40,303 bases of DNA from an uncultured Treponema sp. (GCA_910584475.1 CAJUBD010000021.1:1-40303); one strand, 5' to 3'; positions 15,221-23,744 are shown, counted from the stretch's first letter. The notes: generated by a model from the letters alone, not told the origin. Translations and numbers: made by a program.

Positions 15221-17392
15221 ATGATGTTTAGTAGATTTAAAAAACTGACCTTTGTTTTTGTCATATTGATTTTCTCGTTTTCTTTTGGCTGTACGCAAGG
15301 TGAAAATTCTTTGGAAAAAAAATATGGGGAAGACATCCATTATTTTTTCGGATTGGAGGCTTTGGGAAAAAAAGACTTTGAAAAAGCCAAAAAGAAATTT
15401 ACGCGATGTGCTCAAAAAGGTTCATATTATCCAGCGCGAAAAAGTTTCGAACAGCTTGTGCTTTTGGGAAATGTCCAGGAAAGAATAAAACTTTGTTCGG
15501 AATTTGTGAAAAAATACGACGATGACGATGCCAAGCTTTTTGCATGCAAGATTCTTGTTCAGGAAAAAGAATTTGCCCTTGCGCTTGACGTAACCGAAGA
15601 CCTTGACTTGTCGCAGGCAAGCAATGAGCTTGTAAGATTGCGGCTCGATCTTATGGCCAAGAAAAAAGATGCGCGTTTGGAGCAAACGATTTACGATTGG
15701 TTTACGCAAAGGCGCATTTCTTCCGATCATTATAATTTTTACAGGGAAAACGCGCACGATGAGCTTGAAGAGGTTTTGTTTGGCGATGCGAATTCGGATG
15801 GAATAATTTCTGGATTTTCGCTTGCTTTGAGTTCCGTACAACAATTTAGAATCGCGCTCTACCGCGGCAACTATAACGCCGCTTATGAAATGCTCGATGA
15901 AATTCGCGATTTGACGATTGCGCGAAAAGCGGTTCCTTTGACGTATCAGCTGATTGCGGATATCGGGCGGGCCTGTGTAAATGGCAGCAAAGACAATATT
16001 GCGAACGCGGAATTTTTTGTCGAACTTGCCGCCGATGAAAATTTTCCGGATTCAAAGATGAAATATTATTCTCTGATTTACTCGGGCTTGCTTTACAACA
16101 AGAACGACAGTTACAGGCGGCGTGCCCTCAAACAATTTGAGGCGGCGATTCCTTATGCCGCCGATGAAAGGGAATATGATCAGGCGCTTTGGTATTATTT
16201 GCAATCTTGTTTGAAAATCTCGATTGAAGAGGCGGTCGCCGGTTTGAAAAAATATTGCGCGACTTGGAACGACGCGGATTATTTTGATGATTTTTTCGAT
16301 TCGCTTTGCGTGCTCTTGTTTTCAGGCGGAAAGTGGAATCCTTTCCCCGAAATTTATTCGGTCGTAAAAGATTATGCAAGTCCTTTGACGGTTTCAAAAT
16401 TTGCGTATCTTGCCGCGCGTATGATTCAGGAAGAATTTGTCGAAGGCGATGACAATCAAATTGAAAATTTGTTTAAGGTTGCGGCAGAATGTCAGTCTGG
16501 CACTTATGCTTATTACAATTTTTTGGCGGCGAAGCGACTTGGATTTTCCACGCAGCAAATCGATGATTTGTTTTTTGGAAAGGAATTTGAAACGATTCCC
16601 GCAGATGAAGAAAATTTCCTAGATGAAAAGATCCTTTCCGCACGAAAGCTTCTGCTCGGCTATGCTGATTTTGGTTTTTGGGAAAATATTTACAATGAGT
16701 GGCTGAAATTTTTTGAACAGGACAAATATATTATTGACATTGAAACTGTAGCGAAACTTTCCGCTTTTTTGCGCGAACTTGACGATGGCAAGAACAATTG
16801 TTATTCAAAAAGCCTGAGAATGATTTCTCGAACTGTAAATGTTCACAGAGGAAGAATCCCGCGCGAAGTGTTTTTGCTTCTCTATCCTCAAGATTTTTCC
16901 GAAGAAGTAAATGCCGCCTGCGCTGAATTTGAAATGGATGACTATGTTATGTACGCGCTCATTCGCACGGAAAGTTTTTTTGAAGTTCAGGCTCAAAGTC
17001 ATGCAGGGGCGGTCGGTTTGACGCAACTTATGGAAAGCACGGCGGCGGATTGCGCGGCGCGTTTGAAAGTGCAAAATTATGATTTGAACGATTCTGCCAC
17101 AAATGTAAGGTTCGGAACATATTATCTTTCAAACCTGATGTCGCGTTTGGATGGGTCAAAAATCTTGGCGCTCTTTGCTTACAATGCCGGCCTTACGAAT
17201 GTGCGCCGCTGGATTCGCACTTCAAAAATTCAATTTGATACGCAAGGAAAAATTTCGAGCGATTTGTTTTTGGAAACGCTGCCTTTTGCCGAAACGCGCG
17301 ATTATGGACGGCGCGTAATTTCTGCGGCGGCCATGTATGCATGGTTGTACGATGGCTTGAATCCGTGCGACATAGTTGGCGAAATGATGTGA
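15221..17392 (+). CDS. Lytic murein transglycosylase lipoprotein (Slt-like)
   Basis: The 723-residue protein begins with a signal ending in the lipobox FSFGC. Residues 40-540 are helical TPR-like repeats (YFFGLEALGKKDFEKAKKKF), as in the doughnut part of Slt70. The C-terminal SLT domain (about 560-700) has YALIRTESFF with the catalytic Glu, SHAGAVGLTQLMEST and LFAYNAGLTNVRRW, all family hallmarks. It cleaves peptidoglycan between MurNAc and GlcNAc in the periplasm, forming 1,6-anhydro ends. Two tandem ATGs (15221, 15224) follow GGAAGA; either could be used. A tiny out-of-frame three-codon reading frame starts at 15213. Confidence 0.9.
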   Translation: MMFSRFKKLTFVFVILIFSFSFGCTQGENSLEKKYGEDIHYFFGLEALGKKDFEKAKKKFTRCAQKGSYYPARKSFEQLVLLGNVQERIKLCSEFVKKYDDDDAKLFACKILVQEKEFALALDVTEDLDLSQASNELVRLRLDLMAKKKDARLEQTIYDWFTQRRISSDHYNFYRENAHDELEEVLFGDANSDGIISGFSLALSSVQQFRIALYRGNYNAAYEMLDEIRDLTIARKAVPLTYQLIADIGRACVNGSKDNIANAEFFVELAADENFPDSKMKYYSLIYSGLLYNKNDSYRRRALKQFEAAIPYAADEREYDQALWYYLQSCLKISIEEAVAGLKKYCATWNDADYFDDFFDSLCVLLFSGGKWNPFPEIYSVVKDYASPLTVSKFAYLAARMIQEEFVEGDDNQIENLFKVAAECQSGTYAYYNFLAAKRLGFSTQQIDDLFFGKEFETIPADEENFLDEKILSARKLLLGYADFGFWENIYNEWLKFFEQDKYIIDIETVAKLSAFLRELDDGKNNCYSKSLRMISRTVNVHRGRIPREVFLLLYPQDFSEEVNAACAEFEMDDYVMYALIRTESFFEVQAQSHAGAVGLTQLMESTAADCAARLKVQNYDLNDSATNVRFGTYYLSNLMSRLDGSKILALFAYNAGLTNVRRWIRTSKIQFDTQGKISSDLFLETLPFAETRDYGRRVISAAAMYAWLYDGLNPCDIVGEMM

Positions 17393-17445
17393 TTTAAAAT
17401 AAGTGCCGTAGGTTTGCATTGTTCTTCCCAAAATAATTTTCGCTC

Positions 17446-17474
17446 TTTTCACAAATCGGATTTTGAGATATAAT
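17446..17474 (+). promoter_or_regulatory. Promoter of the antiporter gene
   Basis: A consensus TATAAT (17469-17474) with a weak -35 (TTTTCA, 17446-17451) at 17 bp. It leaves a leader of about 43 nt to the ATG at 17524. Confidence 0.5.
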
Positions 17475-17523
17475 TCAATGAAATCGGCGGCACAATTTTA
17501 CCCGCGCATTTTAAGGAAAATTT

Positions 17524-19251
17524 ATGAACGATCCTTTTTCGCAATTGCTTCCTAGCAATTTGCATTTTCATTCTTTGCACGCGACACAGCTTGTTTTGCT
17601 GCTTGGCATAGTTATGTTTTTTGGCGCGCTTGGCGGACGCATTTTCAAAAAACTGAAAATCCCGCAAGTTGTCGGATATATTGTCATCGGAATTGTCATA
17701 GGTTCCTCGGGCTTGCAGATTTTGGGAAAAGCCACGATTGCCGCGCTGAATCCTGTGAGCACCGTCGCGCTTTCAATGATTGGATTTTTGGTCGGCGGCG
17801 AACTCAAGTTAAACGTGATTAAAAAATATGGAAAGCAGTTTGTGGGAATACTTTTGTTTGAAGCGATCACGCCGTTTTTCATTGTGGGTGGAATAATTTT
17901 TGCCATTTCGCTCGTTGTTACGAAAAATTTGAATTTGTCAATTTCTCTCGGATTGATTTTGGGCGCGATTTGTTCTGCCACCGCGCCCGCCGCCACCACC
18001 GATGTTCTGGCTGAATATAGGACGCGCGGTCCGCTTACTACGATTGTCTACGGAATTGTCGCGATGGACGATGCTGTGGCGCTTATTTTGTACGCCGTTG
18101 CAAACACGATTTCCGCCCCGCTTTTGGAAGGCAATTCAGTTTCGTTTGGAATTCAATTGCTGATGATTGCGAAAGAAATTTTTGGCTCGATTTTGTTGGG
18201 CGGCGTATTCGGGATTCTTTTGGGAACGATAATTCGCAACATTATGACTGAGGAAGGTCGAATACTTTCGTTCGCGCTGGGAAGCCTTTTTTTGTGCACG
18301 GGAATTTCCATGACGCTGAATTTGGACAATATTCTTTGTGCGATGTCGCTTGGATTTTTTATGGTGAATTTCGCTCCGAAAAAAACTTTGCCGGTTTTTA
18401 CGCTCGTGGAAAAATTCACGCCGCCGGTTTATGTTTTGTTTTTCGTGCTCGTCGGCGCGAAACTTGACATTTGGATTATCACGCCGTATTTGGGCGCGCT
18501 CGCGATAATCTATGTTCTCGGCAGAACCTTTGGAAAGGCTCTCGGCTCGATGCTGGGCGCGCTCATCACGAAGGCTCCTGCCACCGTGCGAAAATATTTG
18601 CCGTTCTGCTTGCTTTCTCAGGCGGGCGTGGCGATTGGTCTTTCGATCGCGGCGGGCAATGATTTTCCCGATTCAGTTGGTCCGCAAATTCTTTTGATAA
18701 TCACAGCGACAACTTTTATCGTTCAGCTCGTGGGCCCGATTTTCGTGAAATACGGAGTTACGAAGGCGGGCGAAGTCGGGCTTAACGTTACGGAAGAGGA
18801 CATCAAGAAAAATTCCAAACTGAGCGATGTAACTTGGGGAGCGGAAAAAATTTGCTGCGCGACATCTCCGGCGATAGTTTTGGAAAACTGCACGATTAGT
18901 TCAATTTTGAATTCATTTTGCCACCACAATAATTTAAATTATGCCGTAAAATCCGCCGAAGGAAATCTAGTCGGCATAATTTCAATCGAGCACATAAAGG
19001 AAACCCTGCAAATCGGCGAAATGGCAGAAAGCGTTTTGGCGATGGACATAATGGATCCTCCGTTCGTAACCTGCTCGCCAGAAGACACGCTGCCCGATGC
19101 CTACAGAATGTTCGACGAACATGATACGGAAGCGATTCCAATTGTAAGTGATGACGGAGAAATCCTAGGCGTCGCCGAAAAGTCCACGCTTGACCATTAT
19201 GTTCATACGCGTATAATTGAATTGCACAGAAAGCTTGAAAAATTGGGGTAA
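17524..19251 (+). CDS. CPA2-type cation:proton antiporter with C-terminal CBS pair
   Basis: Of 575 residues, about 20-410 form 11-12 membrane segments of the Na+/H+ exchanger (KefB/CPA2) fold, including IPQVVGYIVIGIVIGSSGLQ and the SATAPAATTDVLAEYRTRGP stretch with VAMDDAVALILYA. The DD pair in that last motif matches the ion-binding acidic residues. A cytoplasmic tail of about 160 residues holds two CBS motifs (NLVGIISIEHIKE; AIPIVSDDGEILGVAEKSTL), which commonly bind adenine nucleotides. It likely exchanges Na+ or K+ for protons at the inner membrane. The SD AAGGA lies 7 bp before the ATG. Confidence 0.9.
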   Translation: MNDPFSQLLPSNLHFHSLHATQLVLLLGIVMFFGALGGRIFKKLKIPQVVGYIVIGIVIGSSGLQILGKATIAALNPVSTVALSMIGFLVGGELKLNVIKKYGKQFVGILLFEAITPFFIVGGIIFAISLVVTKNLNLSISLGLILGAICSATAPAATTDVLAEYRTRGPLTTIVYGIVAMDDAVALILYAVANTISAPLLEGNSVSFGIQLLMIAKEIFGSILLGGVFGILLGTIIRNIMTEEGRILSFALGSLFLCTGISMTLNLDNILCAMSLGFFMVNFAPKKTLPVFTLVEKFTPPVYVLFFVLVGAKLDIWIITPYLGALAIIYVLGRTFGKALGSMLGALITKAPATVRKYLPFCLLSQAGVAIGLSIAAGNDFPDSVGPQILLIITATTFIVQLVGPIFVKYGVTKAGEVGLNVTEEDIKKNSKLSDVTWGAEKICCATSPAIVLENCTISSILNSFCHHNNLNYAVKSAEGNLVGIISIEHIKETLQIGEMAESVLAMDIMDPPFVTCSPEDTLPDAYRMFDEHDTEAIPIVSDDGEILGVAEKSTLDHYVHTRIIELHRKLEKLG

Positions 19252-19351
19252 AGCGTGAAGCCGTTTCGTCACATTTTTGGAATGTGAAAAACGCGAATAA
19301 AATGAATTTCATTTTTCGTGAAATTTTTGTTAATTTATATATAAAGATGTA

Positions 19352-19545
19352 AGGGCGTTCAAAGTCAGCGGTAAAATATCTCCGTTAACTTTAACTTCGA
19401 GTTTCTTTTCAGAGGCTCGTTTATTTACCGTCTGCACCGCAACAAGTTGCTATCGCGGACGAAATCAAGTTCCTTGAAAGCTGCTCTAGCAACGAGTCGC
19501 AAAGCGAAGTTTATAGCGCACTTTCTGCGGACTTAATTCACAAAG
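19352..19545 (+). repeat. Degenerate mosaic repeat
   Basis: Weakened first and second modules (CAGCGG.. CCGTT; CGAGTTTCTTTTCAGAGGCTCG) are followed by a GCAAC-AA-GTTGC module inside GTC(C)GCG-type arms (19428-19465). The same GCAAC-AA-GTTGC module is at 32123-32153 and 35717-35747. Confidence 0.6.
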
Positions 19546-19553
19546 GATGGTTT

Positions 19554-19898
19554 ATGATTGATATTGACACGGCACACGGAATGGAATTCTCGATGGACGA
19601 CAAGGAAATGTACCAAGACATGGTGCAAATGTTCATCGAACAAAAGACCGAGAATGCGGCATCGATAACGGATTTTTTTGAAAAAAAGGATTGGGAGAAC
19701 TATAAAATCCGTGTGCATGGTCTCAAGTCCAACGCGCGTTTGGTGGGAGCGATGCAATTGGGCGATTTCGCCGAAAAATGCGAGCGCGCCGCCCGTGATG
19801 GCGACACGGCTTTCATTCAAGCGAACACAAACGAACTTTTCGCGCTGTACGAACAGACCGTGGACGCTCTAAAAAAAATCGATTTCGCCGCGCTGTAA
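19554..19898 (+). CDS. HPt (histidine phosphotransfer) domain protein
   Basis: The 114-residue protein is a stand-alone HPt four-helix bundle. The phospho-accepting His55 lies in YKIRVHGLKSNARLVGA, the consensus for HPt domains. The start at 19554 has AAGGA 6 bp upstream. It would relay phosphate between a hybrid kinase and a response regulator, but neither lies nearby. A strongly acidic first helix (MEFSMDDKEMYQDMVQMF) is usual for this family. Confidence 0.88.
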   Translation: MIDIDTAHGMEFSMDDKEMYQDMVQMFIEQKTENAASITDFFEKKDWENYKIRVHGLKSNARLVGAMQLGDFAEKCERAARDGDTAFIQANTNELFALYEQTVDALKKIDFAAL

Positions 19899-19957
19899 TT
19901 GCAAAATTATGCGATCGCGACAATGATAATTTTTTTTTACGATTTTATTTTTTTCGC

Positions 19958-19987
19958 TTGACAAAAATCTAGAAAATATGATATTAT
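19958..19987 (+). promoter_or_regulatory. tRNA operon promoter
   Basis: Consensus TTGACA (19958-19963), 18 bp, TATTAT (19982-19987) with an extended -10 TG at 19979-19980. It ends 14 bp before the first tRNA. Confidence 0.8.
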
Positions 19988-20001
19988 TTTAAAACAATTT
20001 T

Positions 20002-20088
20002 GGAGCGATGGCAGAGTGGTCGAACGCGGCGGTCTTGAAAACCGTTGAACCTTTGCGGGTTCCGGGGGTTCAAATCCCTCTCGCTCCG
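20002..20088 (+). tRNA. tRNA-Ser (anticodon TGA)
   Basis: Acceptor GGAGCGA pairs with TCGCTCC; discriminator G. The anticodon loop CTTGAAA contains TGA; a long variable arm (class II) and GGTTCAAATCC T-loop are present. Confidence 0.95.
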
Positions 20089-20096
20089 TTGAGTTT

Positions 20097-20181
20097 GGAA
20101 GCGTGGTAGAGCGGTAATACAACGGATTGCTAATCCGTCAGTTCCATTAGGGCTGGGCAGGTTCGACTCCTGTCGCTTCCG
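20097..20181 (+). tRNA. tRNA-Ser (anticodon GCT)
   Basis: Acceptor GGAAGCG pairs with CGCTTCC (wobble-free), discriminator G. Anticodon stem CGGAT/ATCCG encloses TTGCTA(A) with GCT. The long variable arm fits serine. Confidence 0.95.
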
Positions 20182-20204
20182 TTTGCCCAAACGCAAAGTT
20201 TTTC

Positions 20205-20278
20205 GAGACTGTAGCTCAGCTGGATAGAGCGCCACCCTGCGGAGGTGGAGGTCGCAAGTTCGAACCCTGTCAGTCTCA
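20205..20278 (+). tRNA. tRNA-Arg (anticodon GCG)
   Basis: Acceptor GAGACTG pairs with CAGTCTC, discriminator A. Anticodon stem CCACC/GGTGG has loop CTGCGGA, giving GCG (Arg, CGC/CGT). The T-stem GCAAG/CCTGT appears to contain one A-C mismatch. A GCG arginine anticodon is unusual in bacteria, where ACG (inosine) normally reads CGN. Confidence 0.88.
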
Positions 20279-20280
20279 CG

Positions 20281-20308
20281 AGTCTGCTTTTTGGCAGACT
20301 TTTTTTTT
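20281..20308 (+). terminator. Intrinsic terminator between tRNA-Arg and tRNA-Ser(GGA)
   Basis: AGTCTGC (20281-20287) pairs with GCAGACT (20294-20300), then eight T (20301-20308). The next tRNA begins at the very next base. Confidence 0.85.
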
Positions 20309-20395
20309 GGAAAGATGTCCGAGTGGTTTAAGGTACACCCTTGGAAGGGGTGCGTGGCAGAAATGCCACCTGGGGTTCGAATCCCCATCTTTCCG
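20309..20395 (+). tRNA. tRNA-Ser (anticodon GGA)
   Basis: Acceptor GGAAAGA pairs with ATCTTTCC-type end (TCTTTCC), discriminator G. Anticodon stem CACCC/GGGTG encloses TTGGAAG with GGA. Long variable arm GTGGCAGAAATGCCAC. It lies directly after the terminator with no room for its own promoter. Confidence 0.93.
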
Positions 20396-20399
20396 TAGA

Positions 20400-20576
20400 A
20401 AAAAATCGCTTATTTATTGTCGTCAGAAATATTGCCGACAATTTTGACTTAAAGTTTTGTTCCAAAAACTCGCTTATTTAGTCGCACGCTTTGGCTTGCT
20501 AACGATTTATCACTTCGTTGCAAAATCGCGTTTTTAACAGTTCGAAAGTTGACACTTTCTTCATTGTTAAAAATTA
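20400..20576 (+). repeat. Mosaic repeat, divergent copy
   Basis: Contains partial first module (GACAATTTTGAC), second module AGTTTTGTTCCAAAAACT, a variant third module (GATTTATCACTTCGTTGCAAAATC) and a fourth (GAAAGTTGACACTTTC) ending in AAAAATTAAAGGAAG. The segment TCGCACGCTTTGGCTTGC also occurs, reversed, near 35690. Confidence 0.75.
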
Positions 20577-20740
20577 AAGGAAGGTTTAAAATTGTCGTCG
20601 GAAATGTCGCCGACAATTTTAACTTCGAGTTTTGTTCCAAAACTCGTTTATCTATTGCGACTTCTCATTTCATTGCGAAGTTGGTTTTTGAATAGCGAAA
20701 AACTTGAAACTTTTTCGCTATTCAAAAATTAAGGAAGGAA
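20577..20740 (+). repeat. Mosaic repeat, full copy supplying the livG ribosome binding site
   Basis: AAAATTGTCGTCGG with CCGACAATTTT; CGAGTTTTGTTCCAAAACTCG; GCGACTTC with GAAGTTG (arm weakened); GAATAGCGAAAAA with TTTTTCGCTATTC; end AATTAAGGAAGG. About 96 percent identical by eye to the reversed copy at 35466-35625. Confidence 0.9.
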
Positions 20741-20745
20741 AAATT

Positions 20746-21528
20746 ATGAATAGAGAAATGGTGCTTCAAGCCAACAATGTTTCGATAACTTTCGGCGGAC
20801 TTCGCGCGGTGAATGAATTCAACTGCGAGCTTTTTGCGGGCGAACTCGCGGGGCTTATCGGACCGAACGGCGCGGGAAAAACGACCGTATTCAATATGTT
20901 GAGCGGCGTTTATACTCCCACCGAGGGGCAAATAAATTTTTGGGACAAAAGCGGCAAAGTGCGCGTGATGAACAAAGTGAATCCTGCCGGTCACAGCCGA
21001 ATGGGAATCGCGCGAACTTTCCAAAACATTCGCCTTTTCGGAACGCTTTCCGTTGCAGACAACGTAAAAGTCGCGCTCCACAATTCACGCCACGCAAATC
21101 CTTTTGACGTAGTTTTCCGTTTGCCAAAATTCAAGCAGGACGAAAAATGGATGCAGGAAAAGTCCGAGCAACTTCTTTCAATTTTCAAAATCGATTCCAA
21201 GAAGAATGAACTTGCGAAAAACCTGCCTTATGGCGAACAGCGAAAATTGGAAATTGCACGTGCGCTTGCTTCCGGGCCGAAACTTCTTTTGCTGGACGAA
21301 CCTGCCGCCGGTATGAACGGACAGGAAACCGAAGACTTGATGAACCTCATCGCGTTCATCAGAAAGGAATTCGATTTGACGATTTTGCTCATTGAGCATG
21401 ATATGCGTCTCGTGATGGGAATCTGCGAGCGCATTATGGTTTTGGATTATGGCCGAAAAATCGCGCAGGGTACGCCCGATGAAATCAAGTCGAATCCGCA
21501 AGTGATAAAAGCGTACCTTGGTAATTAA
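20746..21528 (+). CDS. livG: Branched-chain amino acid ABC transporter ATPase LivG
   Basis: The 260-residue ATPase has Walker A GPNGAGKTT (about residue 38), Q-loop region ARTFQNIRLF, the signature LPYGEQRKLEIARALAS, Walker B LLLLDEPAAGMN and the H-loop in LIEHDMRLVM, the LivG pattern. It powers uptake of branched-chain amino acids or related substrates at the inner membrane, pairing with LivF. ATG 20746 is used because AAGGAAGG (20731-20738), the end of the upstream repeat, lies 7 bp away. No livJ, livH or livM gene is in this window. Confidence 0.93.
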   Translation: MNREMVLQANNVSITFGGLRAVNEFNCELFAGELAGLIGPNGAGKTTVFNMLSGVYTPTEGQINFWDKSGKVRVMNKVNPAGHSRMGIARTFQNIRLFGTLSVADNVKVALHNSRHANPFDVVFRLPKFKQDEKWMQEKSEQLLSIFKIDSKKNELAKNLPYGEQRKLEIARALASGPKLLLLDEPAAGMNGQETEDLMNLIAFIRKEFDLTILLIEHDMRLVMGICERIMVLDYGRKIAQGTPDEIKSNPQVIKAYLGN

Positions 21529-21742
21529 CAGTGAACAATTAATAATTAATAGTTATTAATTGATATTGAAGCGAGTTTTCGCGGTTTTCGGTCGCGCGAG
21601 CGAACGAAAATGCGAGCCTTTCGGCGAGCAAGAGAAAACTCGTGAGCAACCGCAGGTTGCGTACGAGTTTTCGCGGGAAAGTGAAGAAGGCATTCGCAAG
21701 AAAGCGGGGAGAATGTCATTTTTCAAAATTAAGGAAAGAATT
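21529..21742 (+). repeat. Repeat-derived spacer between livG and livF
   Basis: AACAGTGAACAATTAATAATTAA includes the perfect dyad CAATTAATAA (21536-21545)/TTATTAATTG (21553-21562). It is followed by GCGAGTTTTCGCGG- and GAAAACTCG-type modules and the end AAAATTAAGGAAAG, which supplies the livF ribosome binding site. Confidence 0.7.
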
Positions 21743-22447
21743 ATGTTGCAAGTTGAAAATTTGGAAGTTTCTTACGGCGCAATCAACGCGCTTCGCAATG
21801 TCAGTTTTCATGTCGAACAAGGCGAAATAATTTCTCTGATTGGCTCGAACGGCGCGGGCAAGACGACGACGCTTCATGCCATTTCAAACATCATAAAAAA
21901 GCGCGCCGGAAAAATTCTCTTTGAAGGCGAGGACATCACTTCTCTTGCGCCAGACGCGATTGTCAGAAAAAATTTGATTCAAGTGCCTGAAGGCCGCCGT
22001 ATTTTTTTGAACCTTTCCGTCCGCGACAATTTGGAAATGGGCGCGTTCACCCGCAGCAACAAGGATGGAATAAAGCGCGACATGCAAAAAGTGTTTGAAC
22101 TTTTTCCGCGTCTCAAAGAACGCCTCGGGCAGATTTCTGGAACGCTTTCAGGCGGCGAATTGCAAATGCTCGCGATGGGACGTGCGCTTATGGCAAGCCC
22201 GAAATTGCTTTTGCTCGACGAGCCGAGCATGGGATTGGCACCAATTCTCGTGGACGAGATTTTTGAAATCGTGCAAAAAATCAATGAGACAGGAACGACA
22301 GTTTTGCTTGTGGAGCAGAACGCGTTCAAGGCGCTTTCCATTTCAAATCGCGCTTATGTCTTGGAAACAGGGAAAATTTCTAAAGAAGGGCTGGCTTCGG
22401 ATTTGGCGAACGATCCGGCAGTAAAAGAAGCCTATTTGGGGGGATGA
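21743..22447 (+). CDS. livF: Branched-chain amino acid ABC transporter ATPase LivF
   Basis: The 234-residue ATPase has Walker A GSNGAGKTTT, LIQVPEGRRIFLNLSVRDNL (characteristic of LivF), signature LSGGELQMLAMGRALM and Walker B LLLLDEPSMGL. The last is followed by VLLVEQNA where LivF proteins have Gln at the H-loop. It complements LivG in one transporter. ATG 21743 is chosen for AAGGAAA 7 bp upstream and for the MLQVENLEVSYG start. The in-frame extension upstream is repeat DNA and is unlikely to be translated. Confidence 0.93.
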   Translation: MLQVENLEVSYGAINALRNVSFHVEQGEIISLIGSNGAGKTTTLHAISNIIKKRAGKILFEGEDITSLAPDAIVRKNLIQVPEGRRIFLNLSVRDNLEMGAFTRSNKDGIKRDMQKVFELFPRLKERLGQISGTLSGGELQMLAMGRALMASPKLLLLDEPSMGLAPILVDEIFEIVQKINETGTTVLLVEQNAFKALSISNRAYVLETGKISKEGLASDLANDPAVKEAYLGG

Positions 22448-22667
22448 TCTTTTTCAAATCTCATGCCATATGGACAACTCTTACTTATGAAAAAACATGT
22501 TTTCGCCTTGCAAGCCAAGAATTATATTGTCATAGAAAGTTCCGATGTGTATTTTTTCAGATTGTACGCGGACTTTACAGATGAAGGCTATTTTGAGAAC
22601 ATTTAGTGAAAGAATGTCCTTGGTCAATGCGAAAGATGCTCTACAAGAAATAAATGGAGAAAGACGG

Positions 22668-23744
22668 ATGAAGAAAGTTTTGTTTGTGGCGTTCGCGCTG
22701 TTGGCACTGAGTTCGTATGCGAGCGGAAAAGAAGACGCTCCGTTTGAGAAGGCTAGCGCGCCTTTGGGCGAAAATGATGTCGCGTTGTTTGAGGCGGCGA
22801 AGAGAAATGATGCCGAGGAGATACAGCGGCTCATAAAGTCTGGCGTGGATTTGAACGCAAAGAATGACGGTGGCATGACCGCGCTCATGCTTGCGGCGGA
22901 GGCCAACGCTTCGGACGCGGCAAAAGCCTTAATCGAGGCTGGCGCGGATGTGAACGCTAAAGGTTATGGCGACTTGACGGCCTTGATGTTTGCGGCAAAC
23001 GTGAATTCATCGGATATCGCAAAATCGCTCATAGATGCAGGCGCGGACATGAACGCGATGGATTTTCATGGCGGAACGGCCTTGATGTTTGCGGCTGCAA
23101 CCAATGCGGCGGATGTGGCAAAAATTCTCGTCGAGGCGAACGCGGGACTTGAAGCGAAGGATATGTTGGGCAATACCGCGCTCATACTTGCCTCGTCCTT
23201 CAAGGCGGCGGACGTGGCGACTTTGCTCATAGAAGCCGGCGCGAATGTGAATGCGAGAACTGACGGTGGCAATACCGCGCTCTTATGGGCGGCAATTAAG
23301 AATGAAGAGGACATCGCGAAAGCCCTCATTGCGCAAGGGGCGGACGTGGAGGCGGGCTTATACACAGGAACCGACGGCGACGTGAGAGTGCTTATGTATG
23401 CGGCTTCACACAACGCGGCAGAAATAGTGAAGGCTCTCATATCGGCGGGTGCGGACGTGAATGCGAAGACAGACAAAGGCAAGACTGCGCTTATGTATGC
23501 GGCGCAGCGCGATGCCGCGGTTGCGGCGCATGAGCTCATAAAAGCGGGCGCGGACGTGAATGCGAAGACAGACAAAGGCAAGACTGCGCTTATGTATGCG
23601 GCGCAGCGCGATGCCGCGGTTGCGGCGCATGAGCTCATAAAAGCGGGCGCGGATTTGAGCGCGAAGGACAGCAACGGCAATACCGCGCTCTCGCACGCTT
23701 TGAAGGCGGACGCAATTGATGTAATGCCGCTGCTTATCAAATAG
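22668..23744 (+). CDS. Exported ankyrin-repeat protein
   Basis: The 358-residue protein starts at ATG 22668 (GGAGA 8 bp upstream) with the signal peptide MKKVLFVAFALLALSSYASG. About nine 33-residue ankyrin repeats follow, each ending in ADVNAK-like loops and TALM-like helices (GGMTALMLAAEANASDAAKA). Repeats eight and nine are identical at DNA level. The protein probably mediates protein-protein contacts in the periplasm or outside the cell. It stands alone between livF and hisD; no partner gene is visible. Confidence 0.88.
   Translation: MKKVLFVAFALLALSSYASGKEDAPFEKASAPLGENDVALFEAAKRNDAEEIQRLIKSGVDLNAKNDGGMTALMLAAEANASDAAKALIEAGADVNAKGYGDLTALMFAANVNSSDIAKSLIDAGADMNAMDFHGGTALMFAAATNAADVAKILVEANAGLEAKDMLGNTALILASSFKAADVATLLIEAGANVNARTDGGNTALLWAAIKNEEDIAKALIAQGADVEAGLYTGTDGDVRVLMYAASHNAAEIVKALISAGADVNAKTDKGKTALMYAAQRDAAVAAHELIKAGADVNAKTDKGKTALMYAAQRDAAVAAHELIKAGADLSAKDSNGNTALSHALKADAIDVMPLLIK
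23451..23648 (+). repeat. Exact 99-bp tandem duplication in the ankyrin gene
   Basis: 23451-23549 and 23550-23648 are identical, each coding for one 33-residue ankyrin unit (starting ADVNAKTDKGKTALM). Identity without silent changes implies a very recent duplication or active gene conversion. Confidence 0.95.

Noticed and set aside
19270..19286. Terminator after the antiporter (CACATT-TTTGG-AATGTG)
   Set aside because: A 6-bp stem exists but it is followed by AAAAACGCG, not a T run.
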